Positions 29,029-37,555 of a stretch of 39,373 nt of DNA are shown here, in pieces. This DNA is from an uncultured Treponema sp. (GTDB taxonomy: Bacteria; Spirochaetota; Spirochaetia; Treponematales; Treponemataceae). Positions within the stretch are counted from its first letter, which is position 1; the number at the start of each line of letters is the position of its first letter. The stretch lies in NCBI GenBank assembly GCA_946185185.1, contig CAMHIV010000003.1:1-39373 (forward strand), written 5' to 3'. Made by a program: the position numbers and the translations under genes. The notes beneath the pieces were generated by a model. That model was not told where the DNA came from. It saw nothing but the letters and a program-made list of their open reading frames with translations, and made no database searches.

Positions 29029-29397
29029 ATGAGTCAGAATTTGCACGATATCAAAGATGAAAAAGTAGTTTTAAAAGAAGAAAATAAGGTAAGTCTTGAA
29101 TTTGTTATTCCGTCTACAAGTGATTTTTTCGACGGCCATTTTCCGGAATTCAAGCTTCTTCCTGCTGTTGCACAGTTTGAAGTAATTACTCGTTTTTCTA
29201 GAAAATATTTTGGCACACAGCGCTATGTTCCTAATATCAAAAGAATTAAGTTTTCTGCACCAATTTTGCCGGATTCAAAAATCAAATTGGATTTGGAATA
29301 TAAAGTAGAAAAAGGAACTGTTTCGTTTAATATGGCAGACAGCACAGATAGTGCACATGTTTATTCTTCTGGTTCTTTTGCAGTTTTGCCGGAATAA
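29029..29397 (+). CDS. apeI: ApeI-type 3-hydroxyacyl-ACP dehydratase
   Basis: A 122-residue hotdog-fold protein. FFDGHFPEFKLLPAVAQFEVI is the FabA/FabZ-like central helix region with the conserved HFP, and IKRIKFSAPILPDSKI the following strand. Members in aryl-polyene clusters pair with ApeP to remove water from the 3-hydroxyacyl chain and so create the conjugated double bonds. GAGG at 29020-29023 supports the ATG. The stop overlaps the start of the glycosyltransferase. Confidence 0.88.
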   Translation: MSQNLHDIKDEKVVLKEENKVSLEFVIPSTSDFFDGHFPEFKLLPAVAQFEVITRFSRKYFGTQRYVPNIKRIKFSAPILPDSKIKLDLEYKVEKGTVSFNMADSTDSAHVYSSGSFAVLPE

Positions 29398-30158
29398 TGA
29401 TGTTGAAATACGGATTTGTAATTCCTGTTTATAATCATGGTGCTACTCTTGAAACGGTTGTAAAGAATCTTTTGGTTTACAAACTCCCAATGATTGTTGT
29501 TGATGATGGGAATGACCAGAAGAATAAAGCTTTTATTCGCGATGTTGAAGAAAAATATCCGCTGGTGACTGTTGTTACCCGTGCAAAAAATGGCGGAAAA
29601 GGTAAGGCTATGTGCGATGGTGTGCGAAAAGCATACGAAATGGGTCTTACTCACATTTTGCAGATTGATTCAGATGGTCAGCACGATACAGAAAGAGTTG
29701 CGCATTTTTTGCAGAAATCACAGGAAAATCCAGAAGCCGTAATTTGCGGCTATCCTGAGTACGCTGCTGATGCACCTTCTCATCGGGTAAATGGCCGAAA
29801 AATTGCTAATAACTGGATTCATATTGTTTGTCTTTCAAACGAAATTGAAGATGCGATGATTGGCTTCCGTATTTATCCGGTTTTGCCTTACTACAAGATT
29901 TTGAAGCATCACGCAATAATTGACGCCCGCATGGGTTACGATATCGATATTCTTGTGCATTTAAGCTGGGGTGGAGTAAAAATTGTTTCTGAGTCTGTAA
30001 AAGTCAGCTATCCGCTTGATGGGGTTTCGAATTTCCGAATGGTTCGCGATAATATTCGTATTGCTATGACTTATACGCGACTCTGTATTGGAATGATTAT
30101 TCGCTTGCCTTTACTTGTATGTCGGAATATAAAACGAGGTTACGGTGAAAAAGCCTGA
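29397..30158 (+). CDS. Family 2 glycosyltransferase
   Basis: A 253-residue GT-A fold enzyme: FVIPVYNHGATLETVV at the N-terminus, MIVVDDGNDQKNK, NGGKGKAM and the metal-binding DSDGQHD (residues 91-97). It resembles the DPM1/WcaA group and probably adds a sugar from a nucleotide- or polyprenyl-activated donor to the polyene anchor. In many proteobacterial clusters a glycosyltransferase of this kind is fused to an LpxL-like acyltransferase; here the two are separate frames overlapping by 14 bases. The start overlaps the dehydratase stop (TAATGATG; 29397 or 29400). Confidence 0.88.
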   Translation: MMLKYGFVIPVYNHGATLETVVKNLLVYKLPMIVVDDGNDQKNKAFIRDVEEKYPLVTVVTRAKNGGKGKAMCDGVRKAYEMGLTHILQIDSDGQHDTERVAHFLQKSQENPEAVICGYPEYAADAPSHRVNGRKIANNWIHIVCLSNEIEDAMIGFRIYPVLPYYKILKHHAIIDARMGYDIDILVHLSWGGVKIVSESVKVSYPLDGVSNFRMVRDNIRIAMTYTRLCIGMIIRLPLLVCRNIKRGYGEKA

Positions 30159-31131
30159 AACAGAAGAAGAAAAACTTCACTGGGCGGACGAAAAAGAGGT
30201 AATTTCTTCTAATAAGCCGCTTTTATTTTTACTCAGATTATTTAAAATTTTTCCAACAAGAATTGTTCTTCTGTTGATTTATCCGGTTGGCTTTTTCTTT
30301 TTTGCGTTCTCAAAGCGGGCTCGTCAGGAATCTTTGAATTTTCAAAAGGTACTTTTTGAATATACCGATGGAAAAATTCCTAAGAAAATCAGTGCTTACA
30401 GACAGATTGTTTCCTTCAGTCTTTGTGTTTTGGAAAAAATGGAAGGCTGGCTTGGAAAATTTGAATACGACAACTTGATTTTGCATGACGATGATTTGCC
30501 AGAATTAAAGAATCAGCTTGAAAATGGGAAAGGCGCTGTAATTATTTGCTCGCATTTGGGAAATATTGAACTTTTGAGAAGTCTTTCCAGTTTTGGTGAA
30601 CATGGTGTCAGCCGGGAAATAACTGTAACTACGATAATGGAATTAAAATCTACTGAGCAGTTTAATAAAACTCTTCAGGAAATCAATCCTAATGTAGCCT
30701 TTAATGTTATCGATCCAACTGATATCGGGCCGGATACAATCTGCAAATTGCAGGAACAGATTGAAAAAGGCGGATTGGTTGTAATTGCCGGGGATCGCAC
30801 CAGTGCACGTACCCGCGATCGCTTTTTGCGCGAAAAGTTTTTGGGGCGGGATGCAGATTTTCCTTACGGCGTATTTTTAATTGCATTGTTGCTTAAATTT
30901 CCTGTTTATTATTGTTTTGGATTGAGAACGAAGAGCGCAACTGTAAATCCAAAATATAATATGTTTGTAGAACGTTCCAAAGTTGATTTGAATTGTGCCC
31001 GCGGAAAACGTGAAGAAAGCATAAAAGCTCTGTGTCATGAGTTTGTTGAAAAACTTGAAAAGTATACGCTTCAATTTCCGGACCAATGGTATAATTTTTA
31101 CAATTTTTGGTTACTAAATGAGGAAATGTAG
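30145..31131 (+). CDS. LpxL/HtrB-like lipid acyltransferase
   Basis: A 328-residue member of the Kdo-lipid A acyltransferase superfamily. A hydrophobic helix (IVLLLIYPVGFFFFAF) precedes the catalytic SHLGNIE (H-x4-E, His137/Glu142), followed by VVIAGDRTSARTRDRF, the family's second block. The start codon is GTG with CGAGG five bases upstream, inside the glycosyltransferase gene. Being next to that gene suggests that the two act in sequence to build the glycolipid to which the polyene is attached, the job done by a bifunctional protein elsewhere. Acceptor and donor are inferred. Confidence 0.87.
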   Translation: MKKPETEEEKLHWADEKEVISSNKPLLFLLRLFKIFPTRIVLLLIYPVGFFFFAFSKRARQESLNFQKVLFEYTDGKIPKKISAYRQIVSFSLCVLEKMEGWLGKFEYDNLILHDDDLPELKNQLENGKGAVIICSHLGNIELLRSLSSFGEHGVSREITVTTIMELKSTEQFNKTLQEINPNVAFNVIDPTDIGPDTICKLQEQIEKGGLVVIAGDRTSARTRDRFLREKFLGRDADFPYGVFLIALLLKFPVYYCFGLRTKSATVNPKYNMFVERSKVDLNCARGKREESIKALCHEFVEKLEKYTLQFPDQWYNFYNFWLLNEEM

Positions 31132-31152
31132 TTTTTAAATTAGGATAGAAAT

Positions 31153-31590
31153 ATGGTGAAAGATTTTTATATAGCAGACGAAAAAAAAGTTACTGCAGAA
31201 TTTTTTGATGTTGATGCAATGAATGTTGTCTGGCATGGAAATTATGTAAAATTTATGGAAGTGGCACGCTGTTCTCTTTTGGATAAAATCGGATACGGCT
31301 ATAAGGAAATGGTAAAGGACGGTTATGCTTATCCGGTAACTTCTATAAACTTGAAATATGTAAAATCTGTTTATTTTGCGGATACTGTAAACATAAAGAC
31401 ATATTTGGTAGAATATGAAAATTGCATAAAAATTAAATATGAAATTTTTAATGAAAACGGAGAACTCTGTACAAAAGCGGAATCAACGCAGATGGCGCTG
31501 AAACTGGATACAAAGGAATCATGTTTTGAATGCTCGCCTGCATTTGTTCAGAGAGTTGAAAAAATATTAAAAGACGAAGGAAAACTATAA
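31153..31590 (+). CDS. apeK: Acyl-ACP/CoA thioesterase, 4HBT hotdog family (ApeK-like)
   Basis: A 145-residue single hotdog domain with the classical 4-hydroxybenzoyl-CoA thioesterase motif FDVDAMNVVWHGNYVKFMEV; the Asp in DVDAMNVVWH is the expected nucleophile or base. In aryl-polyene clusters the thioesterase is thought to free the finished chain or to edit misloaded carriers. GGATAG precedes the ATG. The stop overlaps the LolA-like gene start (TAATG), so the two are translationally coupled. Confidence 0.88.
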   Translation: MVKDFYIADEKKVTAEFFDVDAMNVVWHGNYVKFMEVARCSLLDKIGYGYKEMVKDGYAYPVTSINLKYVKSVYFADTVNIKTYLVEYENCIKIKYEIFNENGELCTKAESTQMALKLDTKESCFECSPAFVQRVEKILKDEGKL

Positions 31591-32210
31591 TGAAAAGAAT
31601 ATTATTGGCTGTAATTTCGGCTCTTTTTTTGATTGGTGCTGCGAATGCTGAAACTTTTGATTCTGTCTGTGCAAATCTTTCAAAGCATCCGAATATGACC
31701 GGTGATTTTTCACAGGTAAAAACAATCACGGCTGTTAACCGAAATATGAAATCTATCGGAACCTTTATTTTCAGCCTTGATGGAATTATGTGGAAAACAG
31801 AAAAGCCGTTTCCTTCAACAATGGTTGTAGGAATGACAAGTGTTGTTCAGACTTTAGCAAACGGCAAACAGACTGTGATTGACGCTTCTTCAAATCAGAT
31901 TTTCACCAGCATTTCTACAACACTAAGTGCAATGTTCAGTGGAAATTCAGAAACTTTGAAAAATAATTTTAACGTAAAATTTTCAGAAGCTGGTTCAACC
32001 TGGAAGGCTTTGCTTACTCCAAAAGATGAATCTGTTGCAAAAATTTTAACTTCTCTTGAAATTAGCGGAAATTGTTCGTCTTCCTTTGCTGATTTGAATT
32101 CAATCGTAATGTCAGAAGCAAGTGGCGATAAGATTTCTTATTCATTTACAAATCAAAAATATCCAAAGGAACTTTCGGCTGATGAAAAGGCTTACTTCAC
32201 TGCAAAATAA
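31590..32210 (+). CDS. LolA-like periplasmic lipid carrier protein
   Basis: A 206-residue exported protein: signal peptide KRILLAVISALFLIGAANA, then a LolA-type half-barrel (MTGDFSQVKTI, GTFIFSLDGIMWKTEKPFPS, followed by VTNQ-like strands). LolA shuttles lipoproteins across the periplasm; the versions in polyene clusters are presumed to carry the pigment lipid to the outer membrane. The C-terminus overlaps the exporter start by 29 bases, implying coupling. Confidence 0.86.
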   Translation: MKRILLAVISALFLIGAANAETFDSVCANLSKHPNMTGDFSQVKTITAVNRNMKSIGTFIFSLDGIMWKTEKPFPSTMVVGMTSVVQTLANGKQTVIDASSNQIFTSISTTLSAMFSGNSETLKNNFNVKFSEAGSTWKALLTPKDESVAKILTSLEISGNCSSSFADLNSIVMSEASGDKISYSFTNQKYPKELSADEKAYFTAK

Positions 32211-34557
32211 AACTTTTTTGAAAATCTGGATAGCTTTCCATGCGCTTGTACTGGTGGCTTTTGCAATAATGCTTTCTGTGAAGAAGGGTATTGTTGTTGA
32301 CGTTGACCTTTTTAATATGCTTCCAAAGGCAGAACTTGGAAAGGCCTTGAACGATGCAGACGATAAATTGACGGAAGTTACCGGACAGAATGTTTTTATT
32401 CTTGTTTCGAATCCAGATTTTAAAGAAGCAAAGAAAGTTGCAGAACAGGTTTACGAAAAACTTAATGGTAGTCCAAAGTTCAAATCAATTTCTCTTTACC
32501 AGGATACAGAATCATTTGGCGCGATTCTAAATTTTATCGATAGTTACAAGTATAACCTTTTGGATTCGAAAACAGTCGAAGAATTGAATGAAGATGGCGG
32601 TGCAGAAATCTTTGCTCAGGATGCACTTTCTAAGGCTTACGGGGCATTTACAATAACTTCTCTTGAAAACTTGGAACATGATCCGTTTATGCTTGCAGAG
32701 CATGGACTTTTGAATTACCTGAATCAGCTGCAGGAAAGCGGAACAAAAATGTCGCTTAAGGACGAAGTCCTTGCAAGTGAAGTTGATGGCCGCTGGTACA
32801 TAATGGTTCGCGGAGTTTTGAGCAAAGAAGGCTCGGCTTTGGCAAGCAAAGAAAATGCGGTTGTTCAGATTCATGAGGTTTGTGACCCGCTGGAAACTGA
32901 AGATACTCGTTTTATTTATTCCGGAATTCCATTCCACAGCTATAAAAGTTCGACAAACGCTACAAAAGAAATATCTTTGATTTCAACAGTTTCGCTGATA
33001 GTTGTTCTTGTAATTCTTCTTTTGATTTTCCGCCATGTTTTGCCGATTTTTTTCAGCGTGGCTTCAATTTTGTGTTCAAGTATTACTGCTGTTCTGGCAA
33101 CTCTTGCGATATTCGGAAAAATGCATATTCTTACCATGCTATTTGGAACATCACTTATCGGTTCCTGCATAGATTACAGTTTGCATTATTTCATTAACTG
33201 GAAGGCAAATGATGCCTGCCACAAAGGATTTCAGGTTAGAAATCATCTTTTTAAAGGGCTTTCACTTTCGTTAGTTTCAACACTAATTTGTTATTTTATT
33301 TTGATTTTTGCGCCGTTCAATCTTTTAAAGCAGATGGCAGTTTTTAGTATCAGTGGAATTTTCAGTTCGTTCCTTTCTGTAATTTGTATTTATCCGTTTG
33401 TCAGAATGCCGGAAAAAGAACGAGAAATTAAGTATCTGAAATACTATTCAACTCCAAGCTGGTATAACAAAAAGTTTGTCGGAAGAGTTGTAATAACAGT
33501 AATGTTTGTAGTTTCTATTGGAATTATTTTAATTTTCCACAAGAACGTAAAAATTGAAAATGATTTGAGCCGCCTTTATAAAAAAGAAGGGCGCGAAATG
33601 ACTGATGAAATTGAAGCCGCAAAGGTGTTGCAGTACAGTCCAAGCGGCTGGTTCATCGTAAGTGGTGCAACTCCGGAAGAAACTTTACAGAATGAAGAAA
33701 AAATTGCAGGAAAGCTTAGAACAATGAATGCTGGAAAAGAAAAAGGCGGATTTGTGTGCACTTCGGCTTATATTCCTTCGGTAAAATCGCAGAAAGAATC
33801 CCGCATGGCTGTAGAAAAATTGCTTCCGCTTGCTGCTGAACAGTTTGAATATCTTGGTTACGATAATCCGGATACACTTGCAGGCGCTTTGAAAAAGGAT
33901 TTTAATTCTTCTGCTGAAAATTTTATTGAAATCGGAAAAAATGTTCCTGAATATCTTTTAGGTGCAATTTCTTCTGCCTGGCTTGGTGAAATTGATGGAA
34001 AATTCTATTCGGTAATTCTTCCGGTGAGTGTAACGGACTTTGATGGCTATAAAGCGCTTGCTGACGGCGAAAATGTTTTCTTTATCAGCAAGGTAAAATC
34101 TATGAATGAAGACTTGAATAAGCTTTCTTCGATGATTTTAAAACTTTTTGCAGTGGTCTATGTTCTGCTTTTTGTAATATTAAAATTCTTCTATTCATTA
34201 AAGCAGACCTGCAAGATTATTTCGGTTCCGCTTTTAATAATTCTTTGGACAGCAGCAATTTTTGCAATTTCTGGAATCTATTTTGAATTCTTTTCAATAA
34301 CAGGTTTGATTTTGGTATTCGGTCTTGGATTGGACTACGTAATTTATATGATAGAAAATGAAAAACGCAAGGACGAATCAGAAAATGCAAAGCTTGAACC
34401 TTTTGCAATTGCACTTTCCTTTGTGACTACAGCTGTTTCTTTCGGAGCATTGGCGCTAAGTAAATTTGTTCCGGTTCACATGATTGGACTTGCGATTTTT
34501 ATAGGTCTAACGACAGCATTTGTAAGCACATTCTTTTACACTCGGGCAGAATTTTAA
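32182..34557 (+). CDS. MMPL/RND-type exporter of the polyene cluster
   Basis: A 791-residue inner-membrane transporter of the MMPL superfamily with two copies of a one-plus-five helix layout: helix near residues 14-33, a large periplasmic loop, a helix bundle including FGTSLIGSCIDYSLHYFINW, a second loop (about 455-640) and a C-terminal bundle with VFGLGLDYVIYMIENE. The two Asp-Tyr (DY) motifs are the proton-relay positions typical of the family. It probably extracts the lipid-linked polyene from the inner membrane and hands it to the LolA-like carrier. The frame extends to 32122, but the ATG at 32182 gives a normal N-terminus. The last helix ends very close to the stop. Confidence 0.92.
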   Translation: MKRLTSLQNKTFLKIWIAFHALVLVAFAIMLSVKKGIVVDVDLFNMLPKAELGKALNDADDKLTEVTGQNVFILVSNPDFKEAKKVAEQVYEKLNGSPKFKSISLYQDTESFGAILNFIDSYKYNLLDSKTVEELNEDGGAEIFAQDALSKAYGAFTITSLENLEHDPFMLAEHGLLNYLNQLQESGTKMSLKDEVLASEVDGRWYIMVRGVLSKEGSALASKENAVVQIHEVCDPLETEDTRFIYSGIPFHSYKSSTNATKEISLISTVSLIVVLVILLLIFRHVLPIFFSVASILCSSITAVLATLAIFGKMHILTMLFGTSLIGSCIDYSLHYFINWKANDACHKGFQVRNHLFKGLSLSLVSTLICYFILIFAPFNLLKQMAVFSISGIFSSFLSVICIYPFVRMPEKEREIKYLKYYSTPSWYNKKFVGRVVITVMFVVSIGIILIFHKNVKIENDLSRLYKKEGREMTDEIEAAKVLQYSPSGWFIVSGATPEETLQNEEKIAGKLRTMNAGKEKGGFVCTSAYIPSVKSQKESRMAVEKLLPLAAEQFEYLGYDNPDTLAGALKKDFNSSAENFIEIGKNVPEYLLGAISSAWLGEIDGKFYSVILPVSVTDFDGYKALADGENVFFISKVKSMNEDLNKLSSMILKLFAVVYVLLFVILKFFYSLKQTCKIISVPLLIILWTAAIFAISGIYFEFFSITGLILVFGLGLDYVIYMIENEKRKDESENAKLEPFAIALSFVTTAVSFGALALSKFVPVHMIGLAIFIGLTTAFVSTFFYTRAEF

Positions 34558-34643
34558 TAGAATAAATGCCGAGGTGTCGGAGTAATAATTAAACTGTTAG
34601 CCAGTTTAAATGCATTTCTCATAAACCCGGCATTCATTCTATA
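34557..34643. repeat. Nested inverted repeat inside the polyene cluster
   Basis: ATAGAATAAATGCCG (34557-34571) and CGGCATTCATTCTAT (34629-34643) are inverted copies with one mismatch; within them AAACTG-TTAGC-CAGTTT (34591-34607) forms a perfect inner hairpin. There is no T run, so it is not a typical terminator. The block AATGCCGAG near its left end also occurs, inverted, in the element at 16980-17250. Confidence 0.65.
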
Positions 34644-34645
34644 AA

Positions 34646-34674
34646 TTGACTTAATACCTATTTCTATCTAAAAT
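34646..34674 (+). promoter_or_regulatory. Promoter of the second polyene transcription unit
   Basis: TTGACT (34646-34651), 17-base spacer, TAAAAT (34669-34674). The expected transcript start is only about 6 bases before the ATG at 34687, which has no ribosome site, so the mRNA would be nearly leaderless. Confidence 0.6.
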
Positions 34675-34686
34675 GGTTTACAAAAT

Positions 34687-35301
34687 ATGAATAAATGTCA
34701 GAATAAGGGTGTACTGTTTGTTCTGCTGATTTTGCTTGTTTTTGGATTTGCAGGCTGTACTAGCACAAAAGTTATAACGGAATCTAGTGTTTCTCCTATC
34801 TATATTACGAATGTAAAAAAATTCTATCTGCTTCCTCCTGCGTGTATTGAAAATGATATTGATAAGCAGCAGCTTTTGATTGCGAATTTTAGTGGAAATA
34901 CATTCCAGATGCTGGCATATCTTAAGGCAGATAAAAAAGGCATTTTCCTTTCACTTTTCAATGATTTTGGAACCGGCATGGGAAATTTGACTTATGATGG
35001 AATCGATGTCCATTTTGATTCTTCAATTTTTCCGGAAAATTTAAAAGCCGAATACATAGTTGCCGATTTACAGTTTGCCTATTATTCGGTGGACGAAATA
35101 AACAATGCTTTAAAGACAATCGGAATGTATATGGAAGTTGAAAAAACTGAAGACGGAGAAATCCGCTCGATTTTGAGTAATTCAATTCTTCCGATGATGA
35201 ATTCGCGAACAATCGAAGTTATTAAAAAAGAAAAATCCTGCACTTTGATTCAGAATATTCTTCGCGGCTACGACTATTATTTGCAGGAGGCTGAAGAATG
35301 A
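34687..35301 (+). CDS. Outer-membrane lipoprotein of the polyene cluster
   Basis: A 204-residue lipoprotein: hydrophobic signal ending in the lipobox FGFAGC with lipidation at Cys24, followed by a mixed beta protein without a known catalytic motif. It resembles the DUF3261-type lipoproteins that sit at this place in aryl-polyene clusters, after the MMPL exporter and before the ketosynthase; the position supports the call more than the sequence does. A role in inserting or displaying the pigment lipid at the outer membrane is inference. It begins a new transcription unit and overlaps the ketosynthase start by four bases (ATGA). Confidence 0.78.
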   Translation: MNKCQNKGVLFVLLILLVFGFAGCTSTKVITESSVSPIYITNVKKFYLLPPACIENDIDKQQLLIANFSGNTFQMLAYLKADKKGIFLSLFNDFGTGMGNLTYDGIDVHFDSSIFPENLKAEYIVADLQFAYYSVDEINNALKTIGMYMEVEKTEDGEIRSILSNSILPMMNSRTIEVIKKEKSCTLIQNILRGYDYYLQEAEE

Positions 35302-36500
35302 GTATTTTTTTGTCTTCCCCGGCAGTTTTCTGTTGCTGCGCCAAAAATGCGTCTGAATTGTGGGAATCCGTTATTTCTGGAAATCGTAATGGAATCCGGC
35401 GTGTTACTGCGCTGAATGAAAAAGAATTTTATGCTGCACGCATCGATGATTCACTTTTGAAAGAAAAATCTTCTGCGCGTTATGATATGCGAATTATTCG
35501 TATCGAAGAAAAATGCATCGCGCAGCTAGCTGGAAAAATTGAAGCAGCAAAAAAATGCTTCGGCGCAAAAAAAATCGGCGTTTGTGTGGGCTCTTGCGAC
35601 AACGGAACAGAATTTTCAATCGCGGGGCACAGGGAATACTTTAAGAATGGCAATTTTGCTTCTGACTATACTTTGGAAATGCAGGGTGCAGATTATGTTG
35701 CCTCATATATAAGTGAAGCTTTTGGTATTTCTGGTCCATGCATGACTTTTAGCACAGCCTGTTCTTCTAGTGCAGGTGCAATAATCAAAGCGGCAGAACT
35801 TGTGCGCGCCGGAATTTGCGATGCGGTGATTGCAGGTGGAGTAGATATTGCAAGTGACACAACTTTACTGGGCTTTGATTCCCTGGAAGCTGTTTCTTCA
35901 GAAATGACAAATCCATTTAGTAAAAATCGCCATGGTATTACTCTTGGTGATGCAGCGGCGTTCTTTTTGGTAAGCCGCGAAGATTTTGACAAAAATGGTA
36001 TTGAACTTTTGGGATATGGCGAAAGTGCAGATGCTTATCACATGACAAGTCCGGATCCAAGTGGGAATGGCGCTATGCGTGCTATGAAACAGGCATTGAA
36101 ATATGCCGCTCTTAATCCGGATCAAATTGATTATGTAAATCTGCATGGAACAGGCACTCGATTTAACGATTTGATGGAAGGCCGGGCAATGCAGTCTGTA
36201 TTTGGTGAATATAAGGTACCGTGCAGCACGACAAAACCTATGACTGGTCATACTCTTGGAGCAGCCGGCGCGTTGGAAGCAGCGGTTTGTTATCAGACAA
36301 TTATTAATAACCGAGGTTCGGAAAATTGTGCAAAGTATCCGCTTCAAATCTGGGATAACGAACAGGATCCTGAAATTCCAGTTCTGGCTCTTACTGACAA
36401 AAATTATAAAGCCGGCGGAAAGCCAATAAAAATCTGTATGAGTAATTCATTTGCGTTTGGCGGTTCAAATGCAAGTTTAATTTTGGGAACAAGGGAATAA
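35298..36500 (+). CDS. apeO: Beta-ketoacyl-ACP synthase of the polyene cluster (ApeO type)
   Basis: A 400-residue complete FabF-type ketosynthase. The catalytic triad is intact: Cys155 in STACSSS, His283 in LHGTGT and His318 in MTGHTLGAAG; the C-terminal glycine-rich NSFAFGGSNAS is present. It condenses malonyl-ACP with the aryl-acyl primer, probably as a heterodimer with the chain-length-factor-like protein at 24841. The start overlaps the lipoprotein stop. It is the only full ketosynthase in the cluster, whereas proteobacterial clusters usually have two, so it may have to do both priming and elongation. Confidence 0.92.
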   Translation: MSIFLSSPAVFCCCAKNASELWESVISGNRNGIRRVTALNEKEFYAARIDDSLLKEKSSARYDMRIIRIEEKCIAQLAGKIEAAKKCFGAKKIGVCVGSCDNGTEFSIAGHREYFKNGNFASDYTLEMQGADYVASYISEAFGISGPCMTFSTACSSSAGAIIKAAELVRAGICDAVIAGGVDIASDTTLLGFDSLEAVSSEMTNPFSKNRHGITLGDAAAFFLVSREDFDKNGIELLGYGESADAYHMTSPDPSGNGAMRAMKQALKYAALNPDQIDYVNLHGTGTRFNDLMEGRAMQSVFGEYKVPCSTTKPMTGHTLGAAGALEAAVCYQTIINNRGSENCAKYPLQIWDNEQDPEIPVLALTDKNYKAGGKPIKICMSNSFAFGGSNASLILGTRE

Positions 36501-36503
36501 ATT

Positions 36504-37004
36504 ATGAGCGTAAATTTTCAATCGACAAAAAGAACTGATTATATTTCCTGGGATGAATATTTTATGGGAGTTGCGATTCTTGCTGCAAAGCGTTCAAAGG
36601 ATCCAAATACTCAGGTTGGTGCGTGCATAGTTGACCAGAATAATATTATTCTTTCAACCGGTTACAATGGTTTTCCATACGGCTGTTCGGATGATGTTTA
36701 TCCCTGGGCAAGAAACGGTGATGACTCAAAGTACAGCTATGTTGTTCATGCCGAATTAAATGCTATACTTAATGCACGCGGAAAAGATTTAACTGGTGCA
36801 AAAATTTATGTGGATTTGTTTCCGTGCAATGAATGCGCAAAAGCTATAATTCAAAGCGGAATAAAGGAAGTAATTTATCTTTACGATAAATATGCTACCG
36901 AAAAAGCGACGCTGGCATCAAAAAAAATGTTGACTTCAGCTGGAATAAAAATGACAAAGCTTGAAGTCAGCTGCAAAAAAATTGAAATTAGTTTTGAACA
37001 CTAA
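36504..37004 (+). CDS. dCMP/cytidine deaminase family protein (ComEB-like)
   Basis: A 166-residue zinc deaminase: VHAELNAIL supplies the HAE motif (zinc ligand and catalytic Glu) and LFPCNECAKAIIQ the PCxxC zinc ligands; PNTQVGACIV and NGFPYGCSD are typical of deoxycytidylate deaminase, which makes dUMP for thymidylate synthesis. It has no evident link to polyene chemistry, yet lies between ketosynthase (3-base gap) and dehydratase (13-base gap), co-directional. It is either a passenger housekeeping gene inserted in the operon or an unrecognised partner. The deaminase call is secure; the exact substrate is a family-based inference. Confidence 0.92.
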   Translation: MSVNFQSTKRTDYISWDEYFMGVAILAAKRSKDPNTQVGACIVDQNNIILSTGYNGFPYGCSDDVYPWARNGDDSKYSYVVHAELNAILNARGKDLTGAKIYVDLFPCNECAKAIIQSGIKEVIYLYDKYATEKATLASKKMLTSAGIKMTKLEVSCKKIEISFEH

Positions 37005-37017
37005 AATAGGGGGCTAT

Positions 37018-37524
37018 ATGGCAGAAGTAGAAGCAAAAAATGTAGGACAGTTTATTGATCATGACGAACTGATAAACTATCTTCCGCACAAAGGAAAGAT
37101 GTTCCTGCTTAGTCGTGTAACTCAGCATGATGTTGATAATCACACAATTACAAGTGAATACGACATTACTGAAAACTGCATTTTTTATGAAGAAGAATTT
37201 GATGGAGTTCCAACTTGGGCAGGTTTTGAACTTATGGCTCAGGGTGTATCTGCTCTTACAGGTATTACAAATAAAATAAAGGGCAGAACTCCTCTTCCTG
37301 GAATGATTTTGAGCGTAGTTGATTTTAAGGCGTCTGTAGGATTCTTTAAAGCTGGAACAACAGTTCAGATGAAGATTGCGGAAGATTACCGTGATGAAGA
37401 AACTCATACTTACCGATATATTTGCTCGATTTTTGAAGCTGTAGGCGATGCAGAACCAGCTGCAACTGCAAAAATCACAGTAATGGAAACCGAAGACATG
37501 GCAGGAATGTTTAAGACTGCATAA
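37018..37524 (+). CDS. apeP: ApeP-type 3-hydroxyacyl-ACP dehydratase
   Basis: A 168-residue hotdog protein. INYLPHKGKMFLLSRV is the FabA/FabZ-like N-terminal strand region (LPHxxxM) and WAGFELMAQGVSALTG the central helix with the conserved ELMAQ. Together with ApeI it would dehydrate each 3-hydroxyacyl intermediate; in characterised systems the two act as a heterodimer. The frame extends to 36961, but the ATG at 37018 after AGGGGG (37008-37013) is clearly the start and avoids overlap with the deaminase. It is followed by the ketoreductase gene with 31 bases between. Confidence 0.9.
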   Translation: MAEVEAKNVGQFIDHDELINYLPHKGKMFLLSRVTQHDVDNHTITSEYDITENCIFYEEEFDGVPTWAGFELMAQGVSALTGITNKIKGRTPLPGMILSVVDFKASVGFFKAGTTVQMKIAEDYRDEETHTYRYICSIFEAVGDAEPAATAKITVMETEDMAGMFKTA

Positions 37525-37555
37525 TAGTTGATAAGAAAAAAATAGGAGAAAAAAA

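Noticed and set aside
36961-37017. ApeP start at 36961
   Set aside because: It lies within the deaminase gene; AGGGGG precedes the ATG at 37018.
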